From Sphingobium sp. DEHP117 (GTDB taxonomy: Bacteria > Pseudomonadota > Alphaproteobacteria > Sphingomonadales > Sphingomonadaceae): a DNA stretch of 64,000 nt. Under the pieces are notes generated by a model, which had not been told where the DNA came from, did not search any database, and was given only the letters and a program-made list of their open reading frames with translations. How positions within the stretch are numbered: position 1 is the stretch's first letter; each line of letters opens with the position of its first letter. Where the stretch lies: positions 969,001 through 1,033,000 of the forward strand of contig NZ_JAPFBJ010000002.1 in assembly GCF_030867385.1 (NCBI RefSeq). The letters run 5' to 3'. Of this stretch, positions 9,547 through 18,530 are shown one piece after another. Position numbers and translations under genes: made by a program.

Positions 9547-11526
9547 ATGTCCGATGATCTGTTCGCGTCCGCCCCTTCCACATCCTCCGGCAATTACGAC
9601 GCCTCCTCGATCGAGGTGCTGGAGGGGCTGGAGCCGGTGCGCCGCCGCCCGGGCATGTATATCGGCGGGACGGACGAGCGCGCGCTGCATCATCTGGCCT
9701 CCGAAGTGCTCGACAACGCGATGGACGAGGCGGTGGCGGGCCACGCCACGCGCATCGAGATCGTGCTGGAACCCGGCAACCGCCTGACGATAACCGATAA
9801 TGGCCGTGGCATCCCGGTTGACCCGCATCCCAAGTTTCCGGACAAGTCGGCGCTGGAGGTGATCCTCACCACCCTGCATTCGGGCGGCAAGTTTTCCGAC
9901 AAGGCCTATTCCACCTCCGGCGGGCTGCACGGCGTGGGCGTTTCGGTGGTGAACGCGCTGTCGGTGGAGACGGTGGTCGAGGTCGCGCGGAACAAGGAGC
10001 TGTTTCGCCAGCGCTTCAGTAAAGGCCATGTGCAGGGCGCTCTGGAGAAGGTGGGCGCGGCGCCCAACCGGCGCGGCACATCGGTGAGCTTCGTGCCCGA
10101 CGCCGAGATCTTCGGCGCGCTGCATTTCAAGCCGACGCGGCTCTACAAGCTGGCCCGCTCCAAGGCTTATCTGTTCGCCGGGGTGGAGATACGCTGGCGG
10201 TGCGCGCCCGAGCTGCTGATCGACGAGACGCCCGCCGAGGCAGTGTTCCAGTTTCCCGGCGGGCTGGCCGATCATCTGGCCGAGCAGGTCGGCCAGCGCC
10301 AGTGCGCCACCAAGGACTTCTTCACTGGCACGCAGGAGTTTGCAGGGGCGGTCGGCCGCGCGGAATGGGCGATCGCCTGGCCGCTGTGGTCTGACGGCAG
10401 CTATAGCTGGTATTGCAACACCATTCCCACGCCTGATGGCGGCACGCACGAGGCGGGGCTGCGCGCGGCGCTGGTGAAGGGCATCCGCGCCTTTGGCGAG
10501 CTGGCGGGGGTCAAGAAGGCGAAGGACATCACGGCCGAAGATGTGATGACCGGGTGCGAGCTGATGCTCAGCGTCTTCATCCGCGATCCGCAGTTCCAGA
10601 GCCAAACCAAGGATCGCCTGACGTCGCCAGAGGCTTCCGGCCTCGTCGAAAAGGCGGTGCGCGACCATTTCGACCATTTCCTTGCCGACAACATGGACCG
10701 GGGCAAGGCGCTGCTCTCCTACGTCATCGACCGGATGGACGAGCGGCTTGCGCGGCGGGCCGAAAAGGAAATCAAGCGCAAGACAGCCACCTCGGGGCGC
10801 AAGCTGCGGCTGCCCGGCAAGCTGACCGATTGCTCGGCCGATGACCCGGCGGGCACCGAGATATTCATCGTCGAGGGCGACAGCGCGGGCGGCTCCGCCA
10901 AACAGGCGCGGGACCGTAAGACGCAGGCCATCCTGCCCATTCGCGGCAAGATCTTGAACGTCGCCTCCGCCACCGCGCAGAAGATCCTCGCCAACCAGGA
11001 GATTGCCGACCTCATCCAGGCGATCGGCTGTGGCACGCGGAAGGACTGCAACCCGGACAATCTGCGCTATGAGCGCATCGTCATCATGACCGACGCGGAC
11101 GTGGACGGCGCGCATATCGCCACCTTGTTGATGACCTTCTTCTTTCAGGAGATGCCGGAGCTGGTGAAACGCGGGCACCTCTATCTCGCGCAGCCGCCGC
11201 TCTATCGGCTCACCACCGGCGGCAAGAGCGTCTACGCCAAGGACGATGCGCACAAGGATGCGCTGCTGGCAGGCGAGCTGAAAAACAAGAAGGTCGAGGT
11301 TTCGCGCTTCAAGGGGCTGGGCGAGATGAACCCGGCGCAGCTGCGCGAGACGACTATGGACCCCAAGACGCGCGGCATGATCCGCATCACGCTGCCTCAG
11401 GAATATGAGGAAGCGGCGGCGGTGCGCGATCTCGTCGACCGGCTGATGGGCACCAATCCTGCCCACCGTTTCGCGTTTATTCAGGACAATGCGGCCGCGC
11501 TGGACGACGAGATGATCGACGCCTGA
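9547..11526 (+). CDS. parE: DNA topoisomerase IV subunit B
   Basis: ParE (659 aa) is the ATPase subunit of topoisomerase IV, which decatenates daughter chromosomes. The GHKL ATPase motifs (DNAMDEA, DNGRGIP, GLHGVGVSVVNALS) and the TOPRIM motifs (EGDSAGGSAKQ, DADVDGAHI) are present. The length, without the large insert of many GyrB proteins, and the QTKDRLTS region favour ParE over GyrB. The start MSDDLFAS is chosen as the first reasonable ATG after the divergent promoter region. parC is not in the window. Confidence 0.93.
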   Translation: MSDDLFASAPSTSSGNYDASSIEVLEGLEPVRRRPGMYIGGTDERALHHLASEVLDNAMDEAVAGHATRIEIVLEPGNRLTITDNGRGIPVDPHPKFPDKSALEVILTTLHSGGKFSDKAYSTSGGLHGVGVSVVNALSVETVVEVARNKELFRQRFSKGHVQGALEKVGAAPNRRGTSVSFVPDAEIFGALHFKPTRLYKLARSKAYLFAGVEIRWRCAPELLIDETPAEAVFQFPGGLADHLAEQVGQRQCATKDFFTGTQEFAGAVGRAEWAIAWPLWSDGSYSWYCNTIPTPDGGTHEAGLRAALVKGIRAFGELAGVKKAKDITAEDVMTGCELMLSVFIRDPQFQSQTKDRLTSPEASGLVEKAVRDHFDHFLADNMDRGKALLSYVIDRMDERLARRAEKEIKRKTATSGRKLRLPGKLTDCSADDPAGTEIFIVEGDSAGGSAKQARDRKTQAILPIRGKILNVASATAQKILANQEIADLIQAIGCGTRKDCNPDNLRYERIVIMTDADVDGAHIATLLMTFFFQEMPELVKRGHLYLAQPPLYRLTTGGKSVYAKDDAHKDALLAGELKNKKVEVSRFKGLGEMNPAQLRETTMDPKTRGMIRITLPQEYEEAAAVRDLVDRLMGTNPAHRFAFIQDNAAALDDEMIDA

Positions 11527-11613
11527 GGGAACGTGGGCAGGCGAACCATGCCCTTGTGATGGAACAGAAGTTTGCGATGCGGGTTTCTCCTCGGCCAAGT
11601 GAGGAGATTGACC

Positions 11614-11898
11614 ATGGCCGAGTATCGCAATGAACATCTGGAGCGCGAACGGCGGGGCGGTGCCGGGCGTGTCGTGCTTATCGTCGCTGTTATAGCCGCG
11701 GTTATAGTAGCCCTGTTATTCGCCAGCGGCTTCTGGACCGCCGACGTCAAGGAAGGCGCACTGCCGGATGTCGACGTGAGCGCCAAGGGCGGCGAGATGC
11801 CCGCCGTTGATGTGGATTCCAAGGAGGTCGTCGTCGGCACCAAGGAAGAAACGATCGACGTGCCGACAGTGGGCGTGAAGGACAATGGCGAGGAATAA
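11614..11898 (+). CDS. Small single-span membrane protein (94 aa)
   Basis: The protein has a charged N-terminus (MAEYRNEHLERERRGG), one transmembrane helix at about residues 20-40 and an acidic, valine-rich tail with repeats of the type VDVSAKGGE/VDVDSKEV, probably periplasmic. No known family is recognised. The ATG has a GAGGAG ribosome-binding site 7 nt upstream. It follows parE on the same strand after 87 bp and is closed by a terminator. Confidence 0.65.
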   Translation: MAEYRNEHLERERRGGAGRVVLIVAVIAAVIVALLFASGFWTADVKEGALPDVDVSAKGGEMPAVDVDSKEVVVGTKEETIDVPTVGVKDNGEE

Positions 11899-11926
11899 GT
11901 CTTCATTTCCTCATCGTTGAAGTCTT

Positions 11927-11955
11927 GGGGGGTCTTTTGGCCCCCCATTTCTTTT
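11927..11955 (+). terminator. Terminator after the 94-aa membrane protein gene
   Basis: Six G (11927-11932) pair with six C (11941-11946) across a T-rich loop, followed on the plus strand by ATTTCTTTT. It is placed 28 bp after the stop codon and just before the convergent lipid desaturase gene. Confidence 0.7.
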
Positions 11956-11971
11956 GGGTGCGGCGGCTCAA

Positions 11972-12751
11972 TCAACCTTGTGGCTCCAGCCCGGCATCGG
12001 TGAGCCAGCCGCGCCGCCGCGCGAGGCGGAAGACGGGATTGAGCACAGCGTTGCTCCAGCCGGAATTGGTGGCGAAATCGCGCCGCAAAGTATCGTGATG
12101 CAGCTGATGCGCCGCAGGGGTCATCAACAGACCGACTTTGCGCATCGCGTTGATTATCCACGGATTATCCGCGCGGTGGAGCGTGCCGTGGAAATATTGC
12201 GCGAAGGTGCCCCCGACAAGGAAGTTCAGCACGCCCGCCACGGCCCAGCCCGGCAGCGGCCAGACGAGGCACGCCGCATTGAGCAGCAGCGACACCGGGA
12301 GCGACCCCGCGACGATGGTCGAGCCGATCTGCCGCAGCGTCGTACGCCGGCCGAGCGCATCGGGCCGGGGGTGGTGGTTCTTGAAATCATAGACCAGCCG
12401 CTCGAACGGGTTGAGCCGCGCCATGCTCGCGCGGAACATCCCCTGATATTCGTCGCTCTCGCGCGAGCCGGGGTAGAAATAGAGCCGGTCCAGCCCCACG
12501 CCCAGTCGCGCCGGGTGATAATCCATCAGCATATGCACCATGCCGGACAGCATATCCGCCGCATACCACCCGGCGAGTAGAGCGGGGATCATCCACAGGC
12601 TCGGGTCCCGCGCGGCGAAGCCGAGGTTGGCGAGGCCGGACAGAATGAGCGCGAAGATGGCAAGCCGCATCAGCATGGCCGCGCTTGTACCAGCCGGGGC
12701 GGGCAGGGGGCAAGCGGGTTGGGGAGGGCGAACATCACGCCGGAAAGTCAT
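11972..12751 (-). CDS. Kua/TMEM189/CarF-type lipid desaturase domain protein
   Basis: The 259-aa membrane protein carries the histidine pattern of the lipid desaturase domain family (Kua/TMEM189, CarF/PEDS1, plant FAD4): MVHMLMDY at about 71-78, FKNHHPRPDALGRR at 123-136, FHGTLHR at 187-193 and AAHQLHHD at 213-220. These would ligate a di-iron centre. Known members desaturate plasmanyl-ethanolamine to plasmalogen (CarF, PEDS1) or introduce a trans double bond (FAD4). Hydrophobic segments lie at about 26-46, 52-72, 146-166 and 168-186. The start at 12751 is preferred; a longer frame begins at 12841. The true substrate is unknown. Confidence 0.75.
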   Translation of the reverse strand: MTFRRDVRPPQPACPLPAPAGTSAAMLMRLAIFALILSGLANLGFAARDPSLWMIPALLAGWYAADMLSGMVHMLMDYHPARLGVGLDRLYFYPGSRESDEYQGMFRASMARLNPFERLVYDFKNHHPRPDALGRRTTLRQIGSTIVAGSLPVSLLLNAACLVWPLPGWAVAGVLNFLVGGTFAQYFHGTLHRADNPWIINAMRKVGLLMTPAAHQLHHDTLRRDFATNSGWSNAVLNPVFRLARRRGWLTDAGLEPQG

Positions 12752-13259
12752 GAAAGTCACGCCCTGTAAGGGGGATGCGCTTTGCCTGACCGTGCGCGCG
12801 GCTGGAGCATCAAAGACGTGGTAAGCCTGCGCGATCATCAATATGCACCCGATCCGGGCCAGCCACCCCGCCGCCCGATAGCCTGCGCTGGCGACCTTTC
12901 GGGCGCCGCCGGACCCATGAAGACCCGAGGCACGGCGCGCTCAAGGCGCATAAGGAAAGCAAGGGCCGCTTGGCGGGCCTGACCTTGTGGGGCAGGCGGC
13001 GGGATGCGGCGACGGCTCTCCGCGCGGAACGCGGCTTTGGGCCGGATCGACATTCAGCCCTGACGGCCTGCAAATATCGGTTCCCCGCGCTTCCGGTGCT
13101 CACGTACCTTTAAGTACGCTGCGCTCCGGGTCACGGAAAACCGACATTTTGTCCTGCGGTCGTCTACGACTCCGTCACGTCATCATCTGAATGTCGACCC
13201 GCCCCAGGGTCTTGGTGGGGTGTAGCAGGAGGGAGGGGGTGTAGGACAGGGGTGTTTTT
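12752..13259. other. 508-bp gap without a recognisable gene
   Basis: Short frames on both strands have arginine/proline-rich compositions typical of GC-rich non-coding DNA, and none carries a known motif. The right half contains an imperfect palindrome (13087-13129) that is also found between fliG and fliH, followed by the left boundary of the GIY-YIG cassette. The gap appears to be an accumulation site for extragenic repeats. Confidence 0.6.
13087..13129 (-). repeat. Extragenic imperfect palindrome, copy 1
   Basis: Read on the minus strand this 43-bp unit runs CCGGAGCGCAGCGTAC, a short loop, then GTACGTGAGCACCGGAAG. It is nearly identical to a plus-strand unit at 33331-33373 in the fliG-fliH gap, differing at one stem position and in the 4-nt loop. 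The arms are partly self-complementary (CCGG...GTAC/GTAC...CCGG). Confidence 0.75.
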
Positions 13260-13287
13260 CGTCATCCCCGCGAACGCGGGGATCCAG
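13260..13287 (+). repeat. Left palindromic boundary of the GIY-YIG cassette
   Basis: A 28-bp unit has the palindromic core TCCCCGCG-aac-CGCGGGGA. It directly abuts the TAA of the GIY-YIG gene and is the inverted counterpart of 13613-13640. Confidence 0.85.
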
Positions 13288-13599
13288 TTATCCCAGCGGC
13301 TCGAAACCTATGTCGATTGCCAGATCACGCCATTCGGGATTGCTCTGCTCGATCAGGTCGATCTTCCAGGCACGACGCCATTTCTTGATGCGCTTCTCGC
13401 GCAGGATTGCAGATTCCATTGTCGCGTGCTGCTCGAACCAGACCAGCATTTTGCAATCATATTCTGCGGTGAACCCACCCAGCATCTCCTGCCGATGCTG
13501 TGCAATTCGCTGCATGAGGTTAGATGTTACGCCTGCATACAGCGTGCCGTTACGACGGGACGCCAACAAATACACGACAGGATTGACTTCGCGCGTCAT
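13288..13599 (-). CDS. GIY-YIG nuclease-domain protein
   Basis: The product (103 aa) is a single-domain GIY-YIG protein of the YhbQ/endonuclease-like type. The variant motif YLL near residue 10 and LYAGV near residue 20 give the family signature, followed by the conserved arginine in NLMQRIAQHR and a glutamate in ILREKRIKKWRR that would bind metal. Stand-alone members are suspected nucleases with no settled role. The stop codon touches one palindromic repeat and the start lies 13 bp from an inverted copy, so gene and flanks form a 381-bp unit that looks mobile or formerly mobile. Confidence 0.85.
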   Translation of the reverse strand: MTREVNPVVYLLASRRNGTLYAGVTSNLMQRIAQHRQEMLGGFTAEYDCKMLVWFEQHATMESAILREKRIKKWRRAWKIDLIEQSNPEWRDLAIDIGFEPLG

Positions 13600-13612
13600 C
13601 CGGAGGTCGATA

Positions 13613-13640
13613 CTGGATTCCCGCGTTCGCGGGAATGACG
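13613..13640 (-). repeat. Right palindromic boundary of the GIY-YIG cassette
   Basis: The unit's palindromic core is TTCCCGCG-ttc-CGCGGGAA on the plus strand. Compared with the inverted left copy it differs at two positions, and these are paired with each other in the stem (T-A instead of C-G), so the hairpin is kept. This is a sign of selection for the folded form. Confidence 0.85.
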
Positions 13641-13667
13641 GAACGGGTGGAGATCAGTACCCCGGCC

Positions 13668-14969
13668 TCAATCCCCCACCCGCCTCAACATCGCCTTGGC
13701 CGTGAGCCTTTCCGGCTGGTCGCGCCAGATACCGCGGGTGTCGTAGACCGCTTTGCCGGTGCGCTCGTCAAGCGGCACGGATTTGAATACATCGTGATCC
13801 ACCAGCACTATGAAGATGCCGCAGCTTTCGATTGCGGTGTCGATGTCGATCAGCTGCGCGTGCGTATCGGCAAACTCTATCGGTAGCGCGGAAGCATACG
13901 GCTCGACCAGCTTTACCCGGCGACCATAGCGGCGGGCGAGGCGGTGGGCGATTTCGAGCGCGGGGCTTTCGCGGAAGTCGTCGATATTGGGTTTGAAGGC
14001 GAGGCCCAGGCACGCGATGTCATCGTCCGGGAAGGTGTCTATGAGGTCGGACGCTTTCGCGAGCACATGGTCGGTCTTGGAGAGGTTCACCTCGCGCGCG
14101 GTGCGGATCAGCCGCGCGTTCTCCGGGTCGGCATGGACGATGAACCACGGATCGACCGCGATGCAGTGGCCGCCGACGCCGGGGCCGGGCTGGAGGATGT
14201 TGACGCGCGGGTGGCGGTTGGCGAGGCTGATGACCTCCCACACGTCGATGCCTGCCTTGTCTGCGATCAGGCTCAGCTCGTTGGCGAAGGCGATGTTGAC
14301 ATCGCGGAAGCTGTTTTCGACGAGCTTCACCATCTCCGCCGCCTTGGCCGACGTGGTGATGCACGCGCCGCGCACGAAGCCGCGATAGAAAGACAGCGCC
14401 TTGCGCGCGCAACGCGGCGTGATGCCGCCGATGCAGCGGTCATTGTCGATCAGCTCCACGAGGATGCGGCCGGGCAGCACGCGCTCCGGGCAATAGGCGA
14501 TGGCGATGTCTGCCACGCCATTCCCAGCGTGCGGCATCTTGAGATCGGGGCGCAGCTCGGCCAGCAGATCGCGCATCGCCTCGGTGGTGCCGACGGGAGA
14601 GGTGGATTCGAGGATCACGACATTGCCCGCCGCGAGCACGGGCGCGATGGTGCGGGCGGCGTTCAAGGCATAGGAGATGTCCGGCGCGTTGTCCTCGCTC
14701 ACCGGGGTCGGCACGGCGATGACGAACACATCCGACGCCTCGACCGCGAGCGAGGCGCGTAAGGAACCGCGCGCGACCACGCCCTGCACGAGGCCATCGA
14801 GATCGACCTCCTCGATATGCACCTTGCCCGAGTTGATCGTGTCCACCACATGCGCGGAGACATCGACGCCGAGCACCTTCGCCCCGCTGCGCGCGATCAG
14901 CGCCGCCGTGGGCAGGCCGATATAGCCGAGGCCGATGACGGCGACCTGTTGCTCAGTGCTGGTGGGCAT
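13668..14969 (-). CDS. wecC: UDP-N-acetyl-D-mannosamine dehydrogenase
   Basis: The enzyme (433 aa) oxidises UDP-ManNAc to UDP-ManNAcA with NAD+, supplying a sugar for exopolysaccharide or capsule. The N-terminal Rossmann motif GLGYIGLPTA, the central GPGVGGHCIAVDPWF block with the catalytic cysteine, and the C-terminal LGLAFKPNIDDFRESPA motif are all present. The start MPTSTEQQVAVIGLGYIG is chosen, as the glycine-rich loop normally begins within about 20 residues. It overlaps the end of wecB by 17 bp. UDP-GlcNAc/GlcA-type 6-dehydrogenases are the nearest alternative, but the partner WecB supports WecC. Confidence 0.9.
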   Translation of the reverse strand: MPTSTEQQVAVIGLGYIGLPTAALIARSGAKVLGVDVSAHVVDTINSGKVHIEEVDLDGLVQGVVARGSLRASLAVEASDVFVIAVPTPVSEDNAPDISYALNAARTIAPVLAAGNVVILESTSPVGTTEAMRDLLAELRPDLKMPHAGNGVADIAIAYCPERVLPGRILVELIDNDRCIGGITPRCARKALSFYRGFVRGACITTSAKAAEMVKLVENSFRDVNIAFANELSLIADKAGIDVWEVISLANRHPRVNILQPGPGVGGHCIAVDPWFIVHADPENARLIRTAREVNLSKTDHVLAKASDLIDTFPDDDIACLGLAFKPNIDDFRESPALEIAHRLARRYGRRVKLVEPYASALPIEFADTHAQLIDIDTAIESCGIFIVLVDHDVFKSVPLDERTGKAVYDTRGIWRDQPERLTAKAMLRRVGD

Positions 14970-16077
14970 CGGCGATGATCCTTGCAATCTGTTCCCCGGC
15001 CGTGCCGTCGCCAAACGGATTGTGCGCGCGCGACATGGCGGAATAGGCCTCGCTATCGTCCAAAAGCCTGAACATTTCGGTAACGATGCGGGCCCGATCG
15101 GTGCCGACGAGGCGCGCGGTGCCTGCCGCGACGCCTTCCGGGCGCTCGGTCGTCTCGCGCATTACCAGCACCGGCTTGCCAAGCGAGGGCGCTTCCTCCT
15201 GCACGCCGCCGCTGTCGGTCAGGACGAGGGTGCTCATATCGAGCAGGCGGACGAAGTGGGAATAGTCGAGCGGGTCGATCATCGCGACATTATCGAGGTT
15301 TGCCAGCGCGCTGTCCATCACCGCGCGGACATTGGGGTTGGGGTGGACGGGGAAGATGATCGCGACGTCCGGGCGGGCGGCAATGTCTTTGATCGCGCCG
15401 GCGATCGCCTCCATCCCGCCGCCGAAGTTCTCGCGCCGGTGCGAGGTGACGGCGATGATGCGCTTGGCGTGAAAGCGCGCGGCGAGGGCGTCCAAGCCTG
15501 AGGCGAGGGTGGGGTCGGCGTGGATGCGCTTGCGCGTGGCGAGCAGCGCGTCGATCACGGTGTTGCCGGTGATGTGGATGGACGCGGCGTCTCGGTTTTC
15601 TGCGCGCAGGGCGGCGGCGGCGGTTTGCGTGGGCGCGAAGTTCATGTCCGCGATGCAGGCGACAACGCGGCGGTTGACCTCTTCAGGCCACGGGTGGTGG
15701 ATGTCGCCACTGCGGAGGCCCGCCTCGACATGGCCGACCGGGATCTTGCGGTAGTAGGCGGCGAGGCTGGCGACCATGGTGGTGAGCGTATCGCCATGGA
15801 CGATCACCCGGGCGGGCTGCTCGGCATCAAGCGCCGCGCCGATGCTGGTGATGAGGCGCGCGGTCAGCGCATCGAGGCTTTGGTTTTCCTGCATCACGTC
15901 GAGGTCGATGTCCGGCTGTATTCCGGCGATCTCCAGCACCTGATCGAGCAGGCCGCGATGCTGGGCGGTGACGCAGACGCGCGTGTCGATGCCCGGCTGG
16001 GCGCGCAGCGCATGCACGACGGGGAAGAGCTTGATCGCTTCCGGACGGGTGCCGAAGATGAAAAGGATTTTCGCCAT
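14953..16077 (-). CDS. wecB: UDP-N-acetylglucosamine 2-epimerase (non-hydrolysing)
   Basis: WecB (374 aa) interconverts UDP-GlcNAc and UDP-ManNAc, the step before WecC. Family marks include FGTRPEAIKLFPV at the N-terminus, HGDTLTTM, GHVEAGLRSG, TSHRRENFG and TDSGGVQEEAPSLGKPVLVMR near the C-terminus. The length is standard. It is first in a two-gene operon with wecC. No glycosyltransferases follow within the window, so the destination of the sugar is unknown. Confidence 0.95.
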   Translation of the reverse strand: MAKILFIFGTRPEAIKLFPVVHALRAQPGIDTRVCVTAQHRGLLDQVLEIAGIQPDIDLDVMQENQSLDALTARLITSIGAALDAEQPARVIVHGDTLTTMVASLAAYYRKIPVGHVEAGLRSGDIHHPWPEEVNRRVVACIADMNFAPTQTAAAALRAENRDAASIHITGNTVIDALLATRKRIHADPTLASGLDALAARFHAKRIIAVTSHRRENFGGGMEAIAGAIKDIAARPDVAIIFPVHPNPNVRAVMDSALANLDNVAMIDPLDYSHFVRLLDMSTLVLTDSGGVQEEAPSLGKPVLVMRETTERPEGVAAGTARLVGTDRARIVTEMFRLLDDSEAYSAMSRAHNPFGDGTAGEQIARIIADAHQH

Positions 16078-16254
16078 GTGCCCTGTTGATGAAGGTGTCG
16101 CACCCGCCTGTACCGCCAATAGGTAATCATCTGCTGAACGCGATTACAACAGGCCGATGGCCCATGCTGGTTTTTGCCGTGCGGCGGTGGATCGCCGGAC
16201 GAGTGTGTAATCCGCTCCGAAAAGGCTATCAACCGGTTTGCCCCGTAAACTTTT

Positions 16255-16267
16255 GGCAACCATTGCC
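16255..16267. promoter_or_regulatory. GGCA-N5-TGCC palindrome upstream of the MCP gene
   Basis: A perfect GGCA-N5-TGCC inverted repeat lies 59 bp before the MCP start codon and just upstream of TATATT (16271-16276). Equivalent palindromes occur before fliF and, with one mismatch, before fliL and flgF. It is not a sigma-54 promoter: the GG-to-GC spacing is 8, not 10. Confidence 0.45.
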
Positions 16268-16326
16268 CGCTATATTTTTCCACTGGATCAATAGGATGCC
16301 AGGGAACCGCTGAGGGCGATGAATAT

Positions 16327-17946
16327 ATGAAAGTCGCAGGCGTCTGGTACAGAGCGTTGCGGTGGATCTCCGCCGTTGACGCGGATTCCACACCTGCCTT
16401 GCGCCAGATCGGCATGGAACAGGCGCGCGGTGCGAGCCGCGGGGTGGCGCGCACCGCGCTGCCGGTTATGGTGCTGGCCCTGACCATCGGCGCCAGCTTT
16501 GCCAACGAGGCGAACGCGGGTCTTCTCTGGGCCTTGACCGCGATACAGATGGGCATCGCGCTTGCCGCGCAGTTTCTGATGCCATTCACGCGGTTCAGCC
16601 GGGTCCAGTATCGCAGCGTGGCGGCCTGTTTCCGGGGTTTCACCATCTACACTTTCTGCATCTCGCTCGGCTGGGGGCTGCTGTTCGTCACCGCCAGCCA
16701 TGGCAGCAGCGTCGAGCAGAAGATGGTTTTGCTTGCCACGCATGTCGGTGTGATCTGCGTCGGCGGATTGACCTTCGCGATGATCCCCCGCGCCTCGCTC
16801 GTCTACATCTTCAACCTGTGGCTGATGGCGGAGGTGCATATCTTCAGCGTCTCCCCAAGAGGGCTCATACTGCTCGCGGCGCTGGTGATGCTGTTCTCGA
16901 TCATGCTGGCGCAGGCCTATCTGCAGATGGCGAGAGCGTTCGTCGGGCGGATGAAGGCCGACATGGAACGGCGCGAGACCGAGCGGCGCATGGCCGAGGC
17001 GGAGCGCCAGGAGATTGAGCGCAGTTCCGCCGCCGCGCTAGCCGCCCGCGCTCAGCGGGAGAGCGATCGCGAACGGGCGATGGCCGAGCGGCAGGCAGCG
17101 ATGGTGACGCTGGCGACGCGCTATGAGGAATCGGTCGCGGCTTTGGCGGAGCATCTCGATGAGGCGATCAGCGCGCTGGCGCTGGCGACCGAGAATATCA
17201 GCCATCTCAATGCGAGCGCACGTGACAAGGCGCAGCATGTGCTCGATCTGGCGACGAGCACGACCGATGCGGTCGAATCGGTAGCCCATGCCACCGGCGC
17301 GCTCAACGAAGCGGCGGCGGAAATCGCGGCGGAGGCGGACGAGCAGGTGGCGATTGGCGCGGCGGCGCGGGCGGCGGGCGACAATGGGCTGATCAGCCTG
17401 GAGGCGCTGGCGCAGCAGACGGACAGTATCGGCGAGATCGTCCGCATGATCCAGGATCTGGCGGGCCAGACCGGCCTGCTCTCGCTCAACGCCACGATCG
17501 AGGCGGCGCGCGCAGGCGAAGCGGGGCGTGGCTTCGTCATCGTCGCCAACGAGGTGAAACAGCTCGCGACCCAGACCCACAATGCCGTCGCGCGCATAGA
17601 CGACATCATCGAGGGGACGCGCGAAAAGATGGGCGTGGCGGACAGCGCCATGCGCTCCGTCGCGGAGACCATCGCCATGATGTCCGCGCGCGGCAGCCAC
17701 ATTGCCAGCGCCGTTACCGGCCAGCGCCAGACGACATCGGAGATCAGCGAGGCGGCCGGCCGCACCGCGTCCGCATCGCACCAGGTGCGGATGACGGCGG
17801 ACGAGGTGGCGAAAAGCGCGCGCGAGGCGGATATGCTGGCGGAGGAAATCCGGGCGATCATGGCGTCATTGCGCGCCCGCTCCGAAGCGCTGCGCAGCAC
17901 CAGCAATGATTTTCTGGCATCCCTGCGCGACGACCGCGCGGCTTAG
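16327..17946 (+). CDS. Methyl-accepting chemotaxis protein
   Basis: The protein (539 aa) has about six predicted transmembrane helices in residues 38-205 with almost no periplasmic domain, no recognisable HAMP domain, a long charged coiled coil (about 205-260), and the MCP signalling domain. The conserved hairpin tip reads [31 protein letters not shown] in pieces around residues 380-415. A membrane-embedded sensor would suit energy, lipid or light/redox sensing, but the signal is not known. It is convergent with motE, overlapping by 4 bp, at the edge of the flagellar locus. Confidence 0.9.
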   Translation: MKVAGVWYRALRWISAVDADSTPALRQIGMEQARGASRGVARTALPVMVLALTIGASFANEANAGLLWALTAIQMGIALAAQFLMPFTRFSRVQYRSVAACFRGFTIYTFCISLGWGLLFVTASHGSSVEQKMVLLATHVGVICVGGLTFAMIPRASLVYIFNLWLMAEVHIFSVSPRGLILLAALVMLFSIMLAQAYLQMARAFVGRMKADMERRETERRMAEAERQEIERSSAAALAARAQRESDRERAMAERQAAMVTLATRYEESVAALAEHLDEAISALALATENISHLNASARDKAQHVLDLATSTTDAVESVAHATGALNEAAAEIAAEADEQVAIGAAARAAGDNGLISLEALAQQTDSIGEIVRMIQDLAGQTGLLSLNATIEAARAGEAGRGFVIVANEVKQLATQTHNAVARIDDIIEGTREKMGVADSAMRSVAETIAMMSARGSHIASAVTGQRQTTSEISEAAGRTASASHQVRMTADEVAKSAREADMLAEEIRAIMASLRARSEALRSTSNDFLASLRDDRAA

Positions 17947-18530
17947 GGGGACGTAGGGCGGGTCGGCCTGGGTGCGGGGCGCCCGGCCATCCGCATCGAG
18001 AGGCGCGCGGCTCCCTGCGGTGACATCGCGGCCATCAGCAGCGCGGCAGAGCGCTCGCGCATTTTCTTGGCGACCAGATATTGCACCTCAAGGTCCAGCT
18101 GCTCGAACACCGGCGCGGCCTTGGCGGGCTTCATCGCCTGATAGATGCGGGCGAGCGTGTCGAACTGATCGGGCTGGGGAGGGGCTGATGCGGCGCCGGG
18201 GGGCGGCGAGGCGGGCGGCGCCCCGGCTGTGGCAGGATCGCTCGTTTGCGCGCCTGATTTGAGCGCCGATTGCAGGCGCATGGCCGCCGCTTTGGCCGCC
18301 TGCTCCTGAAGGTCGATCGCGCGCGCCCTCGCCCGCGCTGCCGCGTCGCGTTTCGCCATATCATCGGCCACCATCGCGCCCATGCGGGTGGTGGGGGCGG
18401 GTTCGGCGGCGGGCGGGGCCTTTGCCTGTTCGGCAATCGCGGTCCCGGCTGAAACGAGTGTGCTGCCGCCGGTCATCAGCGCGGCGGTAGCCGTCATCCC
18501 GAGCAACAGTGGTGCGCGGCGGCGGGTCAT
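17943..18530 (-). CDS. motE: MotE-like flagellar motility protein
   Basis: The 195-aa product has an N-terminal hydrophobic segment, probably a signal or membrane anchor (residues 6-34), an alanine-rich coiled-coil stretch (55-95), a proline-rich linker and a C-terminal FliG/MgtE-N-like helical block ([20 protein letters not shown] ... [21 protein letters not shown], 126-178). MotE in rhizobia is a periplasmic chaperone for the stator-associated protein MotC. Its position as last gene in the fliL-fliM operon fits a motor role. The start overlaps the preceding stop (ATGA). Confidence 0.7.
   Translation of the reverse strand: MTRRRAPLLLGMTATAALMTGGSTLVSAGTAIAEQAKAPPAAEPAPTTRMGAMVADDMAKRDAAARARARAIDLQEQAAKAAAMRLQSALKSGAQTSDPATAGAPPASPPPGAASAPPQPDQFDTLARIYQAMKPAKAAPVFEQLDLEVQYLVAKKMRERSAALLMAAMSPQGAARLSMRMAGRPAPRPTRPTSP

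Noticed and set aside
9382..11637. 751-codon open frame on the minus strand
   Set aside because: Antisense to parE; composition typical of a shadow frame and no domain visible.
12838..13103. Short frames in the 508-bp gap before the GIY-YIG cassette
   Set aside because: Arg/Pro/Gly-rich products without motifs, overlapping a dispersed palindrome; probably non-coding repeat DNA.
13250..13650. Target-site duplication around the GIY-YIG cassette
   Set aside because: No direct repeat is visible outside the two palindromes, so recent transposition cannot be shown from this sequence alone.
16251..16270. Possible sigma-54 promoter (TTGGCA...TTGC) upstream of the MCP gene
   Set aside because: The GG-to-GC distance is 8 bp and sigma-54 promoters require 10. 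It is better explained as a GGCA-N5-TGCC palindrome.
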